From contig JAUTXW010000205.1 in NCBI GenBank assembly GCA_030620095.1, positions 1,178,001-1,242,000 on the forward strand: 64,000 nt of DNA. The letters are read 5' to 3'. The DNA comes from Kuschelorhynchus macadamiae. Lineage: Eukaryota > Arthropoda > Insecta > Coleoptera > Curculionidae. Below the pieces are notes generated by a model. That model saw only the letters and a program-made list of their open reading frames with translations, was not told where the DNA came from and ran no database searches. Both the position numbers and the translations under genes were made by a program. This document shows positions 46,240-56,841 of the stretch, one piece after another. The first letter of the stretch is position 1; every line of letters starts with the position of its first letter.

Positions 46240-46861
46240 GTATATTTTCTATTACATTTCGAATATTCCAATCCAATATTTGTAGCAGCAGTTTAAAAAG
46301 ACAGTCCTTTACGTATTCTTAAAGAAAAAAATCTGGCACGGTCAAATCCGCAGAGCGAGGAGGTCATGTTATAGGACCTTCCCTTCCAATCCATCGGTTC
46401 CCAACAACATCGTTTGACGAATCCTTGGTTATTCTAGCGTAATGCGGTGTAGCTCCATCTTGTTGAAAATAGGTGGAATTTAGTACATTTTCCTGTTGAA
46501 GCTGAGGGTAGGAGAAGAACTTCAACATATCGCCATGTGAAATAGATTTAAGTAACTATTGGGTTGGCAAAAAAGAACGGCCCGTATATATTTTTTTATA
46601 GAGTGTTACCTTGGGCGAGTTTCTGACACATTCTTGAAAACATCGGGGATTTTCTGATTCTCATATTTTGCAGTTGTGCTTATTTATTTTGCCTTTCAGA
46701 TGAAAAGTGGCTTCATCAAATATTATAAATCTTTTGATAAAATTTCACTTATTTCTTATTAAATTTTTTATAGTTTGACACAATTGTATTCTTTTGGGAA
46801 AACCACTTTCTTTGATCTGCTGAAAAATTTTTAATTTGTATGATTTGAATGGACAAATACA
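46240..46861 (-). pseudogene. Tc1/mariner-superfamily transposase, fused to a hAT fragment
   Basis: Minus-strand blocks in order: SYKLKIFQQIKESGFPKRIQ, LIIFDEATFHLKGKINKHNC (first Asp), ESENP, VRNSPKVTLY, GPFFFANPIVT, YFQQDGATPHYARITKD (second Asp), RWIGREGPIT and PPRSADLTVPDFFL (third acidic residue D). Shifts and stops separate the blocks. The first block is in frame with the hAT sequence at 46862-47110, so one ORF spans the junction. Confidence 0.7.
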
Positions 46862-47400
46862 GCCTGTGGCGCTTGCGCCATCGTAACATTGCCCTATTAA
46901 TTTATGTTTATAGTCAAATTGGTCCAAAATTTGATCCAATAAAGGATACAAATTCTCCGACGTTCTATCGAAGCTGACATTATAAAATCCTAAGAATCTC
47001 TCGGCTACTGAATCTTCTGAATTAACGTATCTTAAAATTATGGAGCACTGGGAGGTTTGCGTAATATCAGTGGTGTCATCCATTTGGACAGAAAAAAACT
47101 GTGTGTTCATTATTTAATTTTTTACATGATCACTAAATAAACAGAAAAGACCTAAAAATTATTTCGTTTTGAATAGTTTTCGAGTCACCAGTAAAAACGT
47201 TTTTAATTTTTTTCCTGATGATCTTTTAGTTCTTGGGAACTTCTCGATATTAATAAACCTCAAAAGCTTTTTAAAATTTCTCTCTCGCTGCTCTCATCAT
47301 AGCCGCGAAAGACTAATTCTTGTTTTGCAAGGTACAAAACTGCGTCAATTACCAAGCACATAAATAGTAGTTAAAATGTATTTTATATAGTTTAGCTTTT
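46862..47400 (-). pseudogene. hAT transposase fragment (ZMYM1/TTF type)
   Basis: Reads ELVFRGYDESSERE with CLVIDAVLYLAKQ upstream, then FFSVQMDDTTDITQTSQCSI (first catalytic Asp), LRYVNSEDSVAERFLGFYNV and KLIGQCYDGAS (second Asp block). It ends at GAS where the mariner-type sequence begins. The matching C-terminal half is missing here. Confidence 0.7.
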
Positions 47401-48362
47401 TCTTTTAAAGTGTCAGCTATAGTGCTTTGATTTTTTACAAATGTTTTTAGCATTAATCCGCATTTTAAATGCTCCGCTGAGTCTTCTTGTTTTTGTAAAG
47501 ACCTTCATGTATTTAACATACCTGCAAATTCTTCCTTGTTCCACACTGAATATCTATTGGAAACTAGTAAACAAGGCCAGCAAAACAATTTTTGTAATAT
47601 TTGACTACTACATAACCATTTGTACGCCGAAAACCAGGATGACGATTAAAACTCTGATCTTGATCCTTTCATCGATTAAATGGAGTTTCCAATAAAATGC
47701 AAACCACATCCGTGATCGGATTCATCAATAATGGAAATTATTAAACCCGTCACCAAATAAAGTTGTAACAACACCATAAATAAATATAACACAAAACAGT
47801 CAAGCAAACTGCAAAGGAACTAACCGGGTGCAGCGAAATCCGCGAAAATAAAAGTAAACAACCACCCCAAACTGAACGACACGAGAGCGTTGTATGGCGC
47901 TGGTTAACATTATTCTTCCATGTGCTCGACGTTATGGCGTACGCGTTGTCATGGCAACGTAGTAGGAAAATCGTAAACTAAACATAGCACCTCCAGCAAA
48001 GTCAAAGCGGTTTGCGCCACTGTTATAGTTGTTATAATAAAGTTCGATTAAAAGTTTTAAAAAAGCATGCCGCCTTTGTCAAGTAAAATATTTATTCGAG
48101 ATGTACAGTTTATTTTTTACCAATTAGGTGAATAAATGAAAGTAAAAACCTAAATTTTAAGAGATATATAATAAATATAGTTAGATGTTTGCTTGTTTAT
48201 TTTTTCCTGGTGAAGTAGCAGTTCACCTACTTCACCTAAATACCGCCACTGAAAAATAACCGCAACATATGATGCCATGTAGTATTTTCTTCAAAGATCA
48301 ATAATCATATCTATAACTGGTATTACATTTTTGAAAAGGGTACGGAACAAGCTTTGTGATTT
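47401..48362. other. No gene seen
   Basis: AT-rich apart from a more GC-balanced patch at 47870-47960. No supported exon or transposon block. Confidence 0.4.
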
Positions 48363-48768
48363 TGAAAAAAGGTACAGGGTGTTAGATGTAAGATAACAAA
48401 GCTATATCTGAAAGTGCGTTATTTTGTTTTCGGCGCTCCCGGTAGTAAAAATAATACGACATAGAGTGTGTAACAAAAGTAAGATAACGGCAAAATGTCT
48501 CAGGTACCGCTTACTTGAATTTAATGAAAATATGTGCACCTAGGTGTTTTTTCACCGTTTTTTCTGTTATAAAAAGAAAAACAATTTAATGGAATGCTCT
48601 ATATTATATTACTTTTTTAAAATCTGGGTAAAATTCTCATTAATTTTGATAAAGAGCACTTTTTATAAAACAGTTTTTACGAAAATAAGGGTGAAATATC
48701 CAAAATGTAATAGACTGCCTTCTATTAAAATACCTGCAGACAAAAAGGTTACCTGATGGACAATATCA

Positions 48769-49020
48769 ATGTTCTTGATTTACAAAATGGGTCGTTTAAC
48801 TGAAACTAAAAGATATGAAATTTTGATTATATTGGGTTCTATCCCCAGAAGGCGAAATCTGCAAGATGTTGGTAAAATTTTTAATGAGAAATATCCTAAC
48901 AGAAAGCCAATAACTAAATCTGCCGTAAGTAAAATTAGCAGAACATCTGGCAAAACTGGAAAGGCAAAAGATGCTGTATGATCTGGCAGACCTAAAAGCG
49001 CGATATGTTTAATCAGTTTA
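48769..49020 (+). pseudogene. Mariner-superfamily transposase, N-terminal part
   Basis: MGRLTETKRYEILIILG, then NLQDVGKIFNEKYPNRKPI and TKSAVSKISRTSGKTGKAKD match the first helix-turn-helix of insect DDE_3 transposases. A TGA replaces a codon before SGRPKSAI. The reading stops near 49020 and resumes at 50150. A CAGGGTGTTAGATGTAAG sequence at 48364 may be its left terminus. Confidence 0.65.
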
Positions 49021-49904
49021 GAAGTCAAATGCGTTCTGGTATGATTTAATGCATCTCGATTTTTGACCTTTTTTGAGTTTTATTAGGAAGCTTACCTCAA
49101 ATTTGTTTATTTTCTAGTACTTATATATTCATTAAATAAGAATTGTTTTTCTTTAAATTACGAATATGAATAATTCTTTAATAGAATATCTAACAAATAA
49201 AGTTTGTTTTGTATCTAAACGCTGCTCACGGTTCTTAATCGAAAAACCGTGAACGCTGCGAACTTAACTGCGTGTCATTTAGTCAGACGGTAAGCACTGT
49301 TGCCAAAGTGAATTTTGTTATATTCTTCGATTAGCCAGTAATATTTTTTTTTATATAGCTAGGTTGGTGCAAGTCAGAGTGGAAAGGAATTAGGTGGAGT
49401 GGCACCGGGTTAGCACCAGGTTAGGCGCCGGAGCGCGATAGCGCGGAGGCTTCATCATTAAAGCAAAAATATATAGGGTCAGTTTCACATTAAGTAGGCA
49501 ACCAGTTCTACACATATTGTATCGGCAGGGAAATTGGGCATTTATTTGGTTTTATTATCGTTAGTAATTTTAGTATATTTTTGACTTATAATTAAAAATA
49601 ATGCGGTTTAGGTTAGGTTAGGATTGATTAGGGTCGTTGTAAAGAAAGCGCGCGGTAGCTCATCAACAAAATTCGGGGTCTGCATTAAACTGTTTTTTTT
49701 TTAATAAAACTGTTAGGTGGATGGATGTGTTGCGTTAGCGTTAGGTTAGCCCAGGTTCGTCGATGTAATCATCATTAAAGCCATAAAATCACATGCTAAA
49801 ATCATATCTCCAATATGCGCGCACTCTAAAGTAGCGTGACTGGCGATAGCGATTTAGAGTCGTGTGATTCCGTTAAACCGTTTTGTTTAAAGTTGGGAAT
49901 ACTA
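49021..49904. other. Insertion between transposase halves, nature unknown
   Basis: No ORF. It contains the hairpin ACGGTT..AACCGT near 49230, two related GC-richer patches (near 49390-49460 and 49710-49790, sharing GTTAGCACC/GTTAGCG, AGGTTAG and CATCATTAAAGC) and a three-unit TTAGG run near 49610. It may be a non-coding retroposon. Confidence 0.4.
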
Positions 49905-50033
49905 TTTGTTGTATATTTGAAGAAAACCAAGTAAGTTTGGCAACAGTGCATATAATTAGAATATGTAGTTTGTCAAAAACTTCATAATTGACAGTTTAGT
50001 ATTAAAAAAATAGTTACATTTCTAAAGTTTCTT
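49905..50033. repeat. 129-bp direct repeat, copy A
   Basis: Matches 50920-51048 at high identity, starting TTTGTTGTATATTTGAAG and ending CTAAAGTTTCTT. The copies bracket the second half of the transposase. Confidence 0.85.
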
Positions 50034-50149
50034 GGTTATTTATGGAAGGTTTTGTGATTTTTTTTAATAAAAAAAAAACGCTTCGTCCACTTTTTTTTGC
50101 TTAAATATACTAAATTTAAATTAAGTTCCTAACAAAGCCAAAAAAAAGT

Positions 50150-50890
50150 AAAAAATCGTCTAAATGTTTTAATCAGTTCAGAAGAAAATCCGCACCCTTC
50201 TACCAGAACATTAGAAAAAGGAAATGACGTAATCCGACTTCTAAAAAAATAAAAAATAACTTTGGTACAAGAACTCTCTGAGGATGATCACGATAGTCGC
50301 TTAGAGTTTTGTGAAATCATGATGGAACGTTGCAATACCGATCTAAATTTTGTCAGTCAAATTATTTTCTCTGATGAGGCAACTTTTTTTTTATTGGAAA
50401 TGTTAACAGGCATAATTGTCTATATTGGTCCAGGGAAAATCCACACTGGATACGTGAAAATTATACCCAATTTCCCCAAAAGATAAATGTTTGATGTAGT
50501 ATAAAGGATCGAAACTGTCTCAGCTATTGCAGAACTGTTTCCGAATAAACGTATGTTCCTTACTTTACATACTGTATTAAGTATTTAAACTTAATTTTTT
50601 TAGGTAATAGTGCACTAAATGATGAAATATGGCTTTAGCAGAATGTTCGGGAATATTTAGACAATGTTTTTTTGGAAGATGGATTGGACCTCCGTCTCCG
50701 GACCTGACGCCCCTCGACTACAGTTTCTAGGGACACCTTAAAAATGTATATAAAACTAAGCCCAATGACCTCGAGGATTTAAAGAGGTGAATAGAGATAG
50801 ACAGATCAAGGGGTTCTTTTTAAGGTATTGAATGTTTTCCCACAGTATTTGGCCTAACTACTGTCAGGAAGTAAATGGACAACATTTTAA
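50150..50890 (+). pseudogene. Mariner-superfamily transposase, catalytic part
   Basis: VLISSEENPHPSTRTLEKGN, then LVQELSEDDHDSRLEFCEIM, QIIFSDEATFFL (first Asp), a frameshift in the NVNRHN block, then VREYLDNVFLEDGLD, TPLDYSF-like sequence and KNVYKTKPNDLEDLKR. It continues the 48769-49020 part. The middle, with the second catalytic Asp, is missing or unreadable. Confidence 0.65.
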
Positions 50891-50919
50891 ACACCTTACT
50901 TAATTTCGTTAATTTATAG

Positions 50920-51048
50920 TTTGTTGTATATTTGAAGAAAACCAAGTAAGTTTGGCAACAGTGCATATAATTAGAATCTGTATTTTGTCAAAAACTTCAT
51001 AACTGTCAGTTTAGCATTAAAAAAGTAGTGACATTTCTAAAGTTTCTT
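50920..51048. repeat. 129-bp direct repeat, copy B
   Basis: Partner of 49905-50033, offset 1015 bp, placed directly after the transposase C-terminus. Confidence 0.85.
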
Positions 51049-51519
51049 ACAATACAAAAATGTCTTTTTTGTATTGTATCGTTCCCAATGTTTTTACAAC
51101 CTATTTTTACAGCTATTGTTTCTTGCTAGTGTTTTGATAGCAAGCTAAGGAATTGTTTGCTTTCCTGACTGCCGGAACATACAGCATCTCTTACCTTTCC
51201 AGTTTCACGATTTTTTTTGTTAATTTTATTTTCGGTAAATTTAGTTATTCGATTTCTTTCATTAAACATGTTATAAATATCTCGCAGGTTTCGCATTCTA
51301 TTTCCATCACCCAGTATAATTAAAATTTCAATTCTTTAGATTTCAGTTAATAAAATATAATATATTGAGAATTTTACGCAGATTTTAAAAGCAATACAAT
51401 ATAAGGTGTTCCATTAAAAAAATGTTTCCTTTTATAACAAAAAAACGGTAAACTTGGCAGCACTGCGGAACTCGCTATTGGATCTGGCAATCGGCATAAT
51501 TTCATAATTCAAGGGTATA

Positions 51520-51780
51520 CAGGGTGTCCAAATTTCGATGCTTTTACGAGGTATCTCGGCTATTTGAAAAGATAGAGACTTGCAGTTTTCGCAACACTGT
51601 GCTCCATTTTTTGAAACTAAAGATGCCGTAAACAATTAAAATTTCCAAGCCCGCTTCGTTTCTGAGATACAGGGTGATTTTGAAAATACTGCATTTTGGG
51701 ACCCCCTCGTAGCTTTTTTTATCACCTACCATTTTTGATATATTTACCAATATTATGTTTTTTTTAAATGGGACACCCTG
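51520..51780. repeat. 261-bp MITE-like unit with CAGGGTGTCC ends and TA flanks
   Basis: CAGGGTGTCCAAATTTCG at 51520 and, reverse complemented, CAGGGTGTCCCATTTAAAA from 51780. TA lies outside both. The right end overlaps the long inverted repeat of the next element, so two parses are possible. Confidence 0.55.
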
Positions 51781-52070
51781 TATATTGGTTGACAGTTCGA
51801 TAGGGTTTTTTTAGCTATTCAAATATATATTATTTGTGGTATTTATTTTAAAAAACAACCCCAATTTTTACATTTTAAGGAAATTTAAACATAAATCAAA
51901 GTGACCATGGATAAACAAATAAATAAACAATTGTATATGAATTGTTTATTACCTGTCAAGTTTTGATAAGTAATACCTAATTGTTGAGTTTTTCCTCGTT
52001 ATTTTACATTTTTTAATTTTATTTACTCATTTATTTATTTCCCATTTAAATTTTCTTTATTGCTAAAAAT

Positions 52071-52190
52071 GGCTGAAAGGCGAAGTTATGAAAATTTTGA
52101 AAAGTATGATATGTTAGTTTGTTACATACTGTCAAATGAAAATAATGTTGAGGCTGCCGCCCTTTATTATAACAGGTATTTAGGTATCTA
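52071..52190 (+). pseudogene. Mariner-superfamily transposase, first helix-turn-helix
   Basis: ATG at 52071, then AERRSYENFEKYDMLVCYIL and NENNVEAAALYYNRYL, the Y.N.E..DML..Y....N...A...Y..RYP start of insect DDE_3 transposases. It ends in a stop just before the foldback element. The continuation is at 53985. Confidence 0.6.
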
Positions 52191-52234
52191 GTTAACTAGT
52201 AATTAGTAAAATCTATTATAAAGCGTGGTAGGTA

Positions 52235-53922
52235 CAGGGTTTTTTTTTTATATATTGCCACCCCCCTTATCTTTTTTATTTGACATTTTAGAAAAATGTG
52301 TCCCAAATAAAAGTTTAATGGTTTCAAATGAATTTTTATGAAAACATTTTTTTTCATATACAGGGTGTTACAGAAAGTCTGGGCGTGGTCCAAGTTTCTT
52401 ATTTCAAATACGTACCCCATTTTTTATTGAATTTTCGGATTCTCCTGAGAATTTTACACATTTTTTATAAGGGATATTCTATACTTAAATCTAAAGCCTA
52501 AAGAAATATTGTTATTTTTTGAAAACTATTATGTAAAACAGGTAAACATTTTTCTGGTCGTAAACTGGTCATTGACGGTGATCTGTCGTTCTGTCAATTC
52601 ATTGAAAAGATGCATTACACTGACGAAGAAAGATGTGATATTCTTCGCATTTTCTACAAGAATAATAATAATGCTTGCGCGGCAAGAAGAGAATATAGCA
52701 GATTATACAAATTGTATTGAAATGAATGGTGGACATATTCAGCAATTATAATATTTATATTTCATTTCATTATTGAATTATTTGATAATATGTAGTTTTT
52801 TGTAATAAACACAGCGTCAAAAAACTTGGACCCCTTCATAAGACGCAATGCAAAAATGCTCTGTTTCAAGACCTTGTATCTTGAGTAATAAATGATCCAA
52901 CCATGTGATTAAAAAAAGTGTATGTTAACGAATAGCAGGGCTGCCACTTTTAGCCACATGAAATATTCTATTGTAATTAGAACGCTCTACAGAGTGTTTA
53001 AAAGTTTCTCAACACAGGACCTAATGCAAATTAAATGGGAGGTCTGGCTAAAAAAAATTAAACTCTCCTTATTAGCTTGCTGATTACAATATCATGGCTC
53101 AGTTAACTAAAAGTGGTAGTCCCGCTATTCGTTGACATAATCATTTTTCAATCACTTCGTTGGTTCATTTATTACTGAAGATACGCGGTCTTGAGGAAAG
53201 CTTATTTGCATTGCGACTTATGAAGGGGTCCAAGTTTTTTGACGCTGTGTGTAGTTTTTAAAATATTCTTTTCTGTTTTCGTTAATATTATACATATATT
53301 TTTTAAAAACATGTATTGCCTTAATTAGATTCATATGCATATTTCCAAAATTCGATGTTTTTGGAATACCCCGTAGAAGGAAAAAAATCCACGTCTGATA
53401 TTTTAAAAAATGTTTGTTTAGATGGCGATTCGTTGGAAGATGGTGATTTCTGTTCTGGTTGCCTGTGTATTTTCGTTATTCTCATAAGCTATGCGAAGGT
53501 TGTCGGATTTTTTCTCATCGGAAATGTGACATTTTATCCAGAAATTGACAGAAAGTCTACCAAACTGTAAAACAGTCACCGTCAATGACCAGTTTGCGAC
53601 CAGAAAAATGTTTACCTGTTTTACATAATAGTTTTCAAAAAATAACAATATCTCTTTACGCTTTAGATTTAAGTATAGAATATCCCTTATAAAAAATGTG
53701 TAAAATTCTCAGGAGAATCCGAAAATTCAATAAAAAAATGGGGTACCTATTTGAAATAAGAAACTTGGACCACGCCCAGACTTTCTGTAACACCCTGTAT
53801 ATGAAAAAAAATGTTTTCATAAAAATTCATTTGAAACCATTAAACTTTTATTTGGGACACATTTTTCTAAAATGTCAAATAAAAAAGATAAGGGGGGTGG
53901 CAATATATAAAAAAAAACCCCG
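52235..53922. mobile_element. 1.7-kb two-headed foldback splitting the transposase
   Basis: Arms of about 360 bp near-identical sequence (52235-52600 and the reverse complement of 53560-53922), flanked by TA on both sides. A second CAGGGTGTTACAGAAAG sequence lies inside each arm. Past the near-identical part the arms remain homologous: left MHYTDEERCDILRIFYKNNN (plus strand, ATG 52609), right HISDEKKSDNLRIAYENNEN (minus strand). Each is the N-terminus of a mariner-type transposase, so the element has two inward-facing 5' ends and no catalytic domain. Confidence 0.75.
52809..53249. repeat. 441-bp palindromic MITE inside the foldback
   Basis: ACACAGCGTCAAAAAACTTG and GACCCCTTCATAAGACGCAA at the left; their near-exact reverse complement closes the right. 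Inner arms (ACGAATAGC.GG.CT.CCAC) also pair. It sits between the two transposase N-termini. Confidence 0.8.
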
Positions 53923-53984
53923 TACATTTATTCGAAGGGATAGGTGTTTTACCTCTGGGTATTTAAATTAATTTTCCACGGATG

Positions 53985-54928
53985 CCATTGTCCAAACTAT
54001 CGTTTTTCTGACGATTATTAAGAGAACAATTAGGATCTAAAAGGTGAAGATAATTTTGGATGTCCTGAGCGACGACAGCCTTTTGCCACAATATTTTCAA
54101 GACTGAAAAAAAATTTGAATGATTATGGAGCCTTTATTCAGCCACGATCAAAATCATATAATACAAAAAATCGCGAAAATGATGAAATCAACGTCGTGGC
54201 CTGTGTCGAGGCGAACCTTTCAGTTTCATGTAGAGCTATTGAAGCTGGAGTCGGTGTTATTAGAGCACAGACAATATTAAAGAAATACAATTTTTTTCCG
54301 TACAAAGTAAACATAGTGCAGCACTTGCGATGCCGAACGTCGATTAAATTTTTATAATTGGTTCCAACTAAAAGTTAGAGAAAATGTAAATTTTGCAAGG
54401 ATGGTTATATGGTCTGATAAAGCACACTTCTCAAGTGCTGGTATTTTTAATCGACAAAATACCAGATACTGGTATCAGGAAAATAAACATTTAGTATTTG
54501 AGCGGGTGCAACAAGGTCGATTTGGCTTTACTGTTGCATGCTACATTTTTGGCACACAACTCGTTTATCGAATATATGAAGGAGGTCTCTCAGGGGTTCG
54601 TTACCTAGAAATATTGCAGGAGGTAATACCGGAGTTGTTGGATAACGTTCCTCTGGCGCATTTAGATGATATCTTCTTTCAGCAAGATGGCGCACCTGCA
54701 CATAATTCTAATTTAGTACGCCCGTTTTTGGGAAATCAATTTCCTCAAAAGTGGATAGCCACTAATGGACCAATAAGGTGGCCAACGCGGTCTTCCAATC
54801 TTTCTGTCCTGCATTTTTTCGTATGGGGCTATATACAAGATAAGGTCTATAAAACCCGCCACCGAAGAATGGAAGAACTGCGCGAAGCTACCGAAACGGC
54901 ATTTCGAGATTTACAAGTAAAAATTTAG
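53985..54928 (+). pseudogene. Mariner-superfamily transposase, second HTH and catalytic domain
   Basis: A decayed linker leads to NDEINVVACVEANLSVSCRA, then IRAQTILKKYNFFPYKVNIV. After a frameshift come RRLNFYNWFQLKVRENVNFA and MVIWSDKAHFSSAGIFNRQN (first Asp; Glu changed to Lys). ARYWYQENKH-type sequence follows, then DIFFQQDGAPAHNSNLVRPF (second Asp), WIATNGPIRWPTRSSNLS (third position N instead of D) and VLHFFVWGYIQDKVYKTRHR. The 175-codon C-terminal frame (54401-54928) is intact but one catalytic Asp is lost. Confidence 0.75.
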
Positions 54929-55735
54929 TAATATCTTCAGAAATATTAATCCCTCGTCAATATTAATGTGTTTAATGAAATTCTCAGCTCAAAATACCTA
55001 TAAAAACACATATTATCATACCATGTTCTAACAAAAATTTCTCCGTCAAATTTTTACCTAAAAAAATCCATACATTTACATGCAAAATTTTCGAACATTT
55101 TTTGGAAAATCGATTTTGCTACAACTTCGTTTATGTACTAATTTGACGTCATAAAAAACGAAAAAAATATTTCTTTTGTGGGAGGATGTATGGTTGAACT
55201 TCTATAGCTCTCTAAAAATACGCGAATTTTCAAATTTTTATGTTATTATTGTAAAAATTTAGTCATATCTTGAGAAATATTAATCCCTCGTCAATATTAA
55301 TGTGTTTAATGAAATTCTCAGCTCGAAATACCTATAAAACCACATATTATCATACCATGTTCTAACAAAAATTTCTCCGTCAAATTTTTACCGAAATAAA
55401 CATGCAAAATTTTCGAACTTTTTTTGGAAAATCGATTTTGCTAAAACTTCGTTTATGTACTAATTTGATGTCATAAAAAACGAAAAAAACATTTATTTTG
55501 TTCTAGGACGTATGGTTGAACTTCTATGGCTCTTTGAAAATTAGCGAATTTTCAAATTTTTATGTATTATTGTAAAAATGCATTGTCATATCTTGAGAAA
55601 TATTAATCCCTCGTCAATATTAACGTGTTTAATGAATTTCTCAGCTCAAAATACGTATAAAACCACATATTATCATACCATGTTCCAACAAAAATTTCTC
55701 CGTCAAATTTTTACATAAATAAATATAAGATCAAT
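54929..55735. repeat. Three tandem copies of a 320-335-bp unit
   Basis: AAATATTAATCCCTCGTCAA begins at 54941, 55275 and 55598 (periods 334 and 323). Each copy continues with CACATATTATCATACCATGT and AAAATTTCTCCGTCAAATTT. The first copy directly abuts the transposase stop. Confidence 0.85.
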
Positions 55736-56318
55736 CATATTATTGAATGCTCTTAATCGAATTTCAAAACTCACTGGATTATGTGTTAGAGAAAACGGAA
55801 ATCGCGTTAAAGCATTAAGTATTTGTATTGCTAAAGCTATTAAAGCTATATTTTAAAAAGTTTATGTTGAATTGTTAAATTCTTGAGTTGTTATGTTAAA
55901 ATTGTTCAATTTAAATTGTTAAATTGTTGTCGAAATTGTTAAATTTAAATGGTTGAAATGTTGAATTGAATTATTATATACTTGTTACTTTTTTTTCTTA
56001 AAATTGTTATTGATGTTTGATAATATATTTATATTATTTAAAAATTTAGTATAAAATCTTAATTAAAACTCTAATTAAAGGTATCTATCTAAGTTGATCT
56101 AAGTAGTGAAATAGATACAGCAAATGTTTTTCATGGCTATCTGGGATATTTTAGGAAAAAATATTTAAAAATGTAAATTTTAGGCCAACGGATACAGATA
56201 AATACCTCAAATTATATATTTGAAAAGCTAAAAAGACCCTACCGACTGTCAACCACTACACAGGGTGTCCCACTTAAAAAAAAAACATAATATTGGTAAA
56301 TAACTCACAAATGGTATG

Positions 56319-56841
56319 ACTACGCCACTGGTTCTACGTAAAAAACTGCGTAATAAGTAGTTTTTACCTTTGTGATATCTCAAACGGTAAGCGTTACACG
56401 TTGTTATTTCAAATAAGAACTTTCGGTAAATTGAAGTAAAGTTTTCTTTATAAAATAATTTTTGATTGGGTTATTAGGTCTAAATACGCCACTGAGAGAG
56501 GTCCTTTCTATATTTATCTCAAAAACAGCTAAATGTGGATTTAAGGCTTTTTGCATATTTGCTCTTCAATTAATTGGCACAAAATTTTGTTTCGCAAAAC
56601 AAGTTAGCTAAGGGAGAGGACGATATGGTCCAACAGATTTATGCATTTACACCTTTTACAGGAAACTGATTTCGAGACATAGTAAAAGCTACAAAGTTTT
56701 TGCTATTTAGTTGTATGGTCACGACGTCACGATCGGTACGTGCTAGATTTGATGATGCGAATTTTTCGAGCAAATACTACGAATCGGTTTTTCTTTTTAT
56801 TATAGACCAAGTTTCTTAATAATTCGAATTGTTAAATAATA
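56319..56841. other. No gene seen
   Basis: Spacer between two DNA transposons, without readable coding sequence. Confidence 0.4.

Larger units (their letters stand above)
51727..56318 (+). mobile_element. Mariner-superfamily transposon with long inverted repeats
   Basis: About 130 bp at the left (51727-51858) matches the reverse complement of 56192-56318. Shared landmarks are TTTACCAATATTATG, GGGACACCCTGT and GGTTGACAGT, then TAGGGT.TTTTTAGCT. Between them on the plus strand lie the transposase parts (52071-52190 and 53985-54928) and a tandem repeat. A foldback element at 52235-53922 splits the gene. Exact outer ends are uncertain. Confidence 0.6.

Noticed and set aside
49600..49625. Short TTAGG run as a possible telomeric insertion
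   Set aside because: Only about three units are present. That length occurs by chance in AT-rich DNA and there is no adjacent telomeric retrotransposon.
52509..52751. 80-codon frame starting MLFFENYYVKQ, and its twin at 53418-53648
   Set aside because: The shared start lies in the inverted arms upstream of the transposase ATG; these are chance frames over a repeat, not genes.
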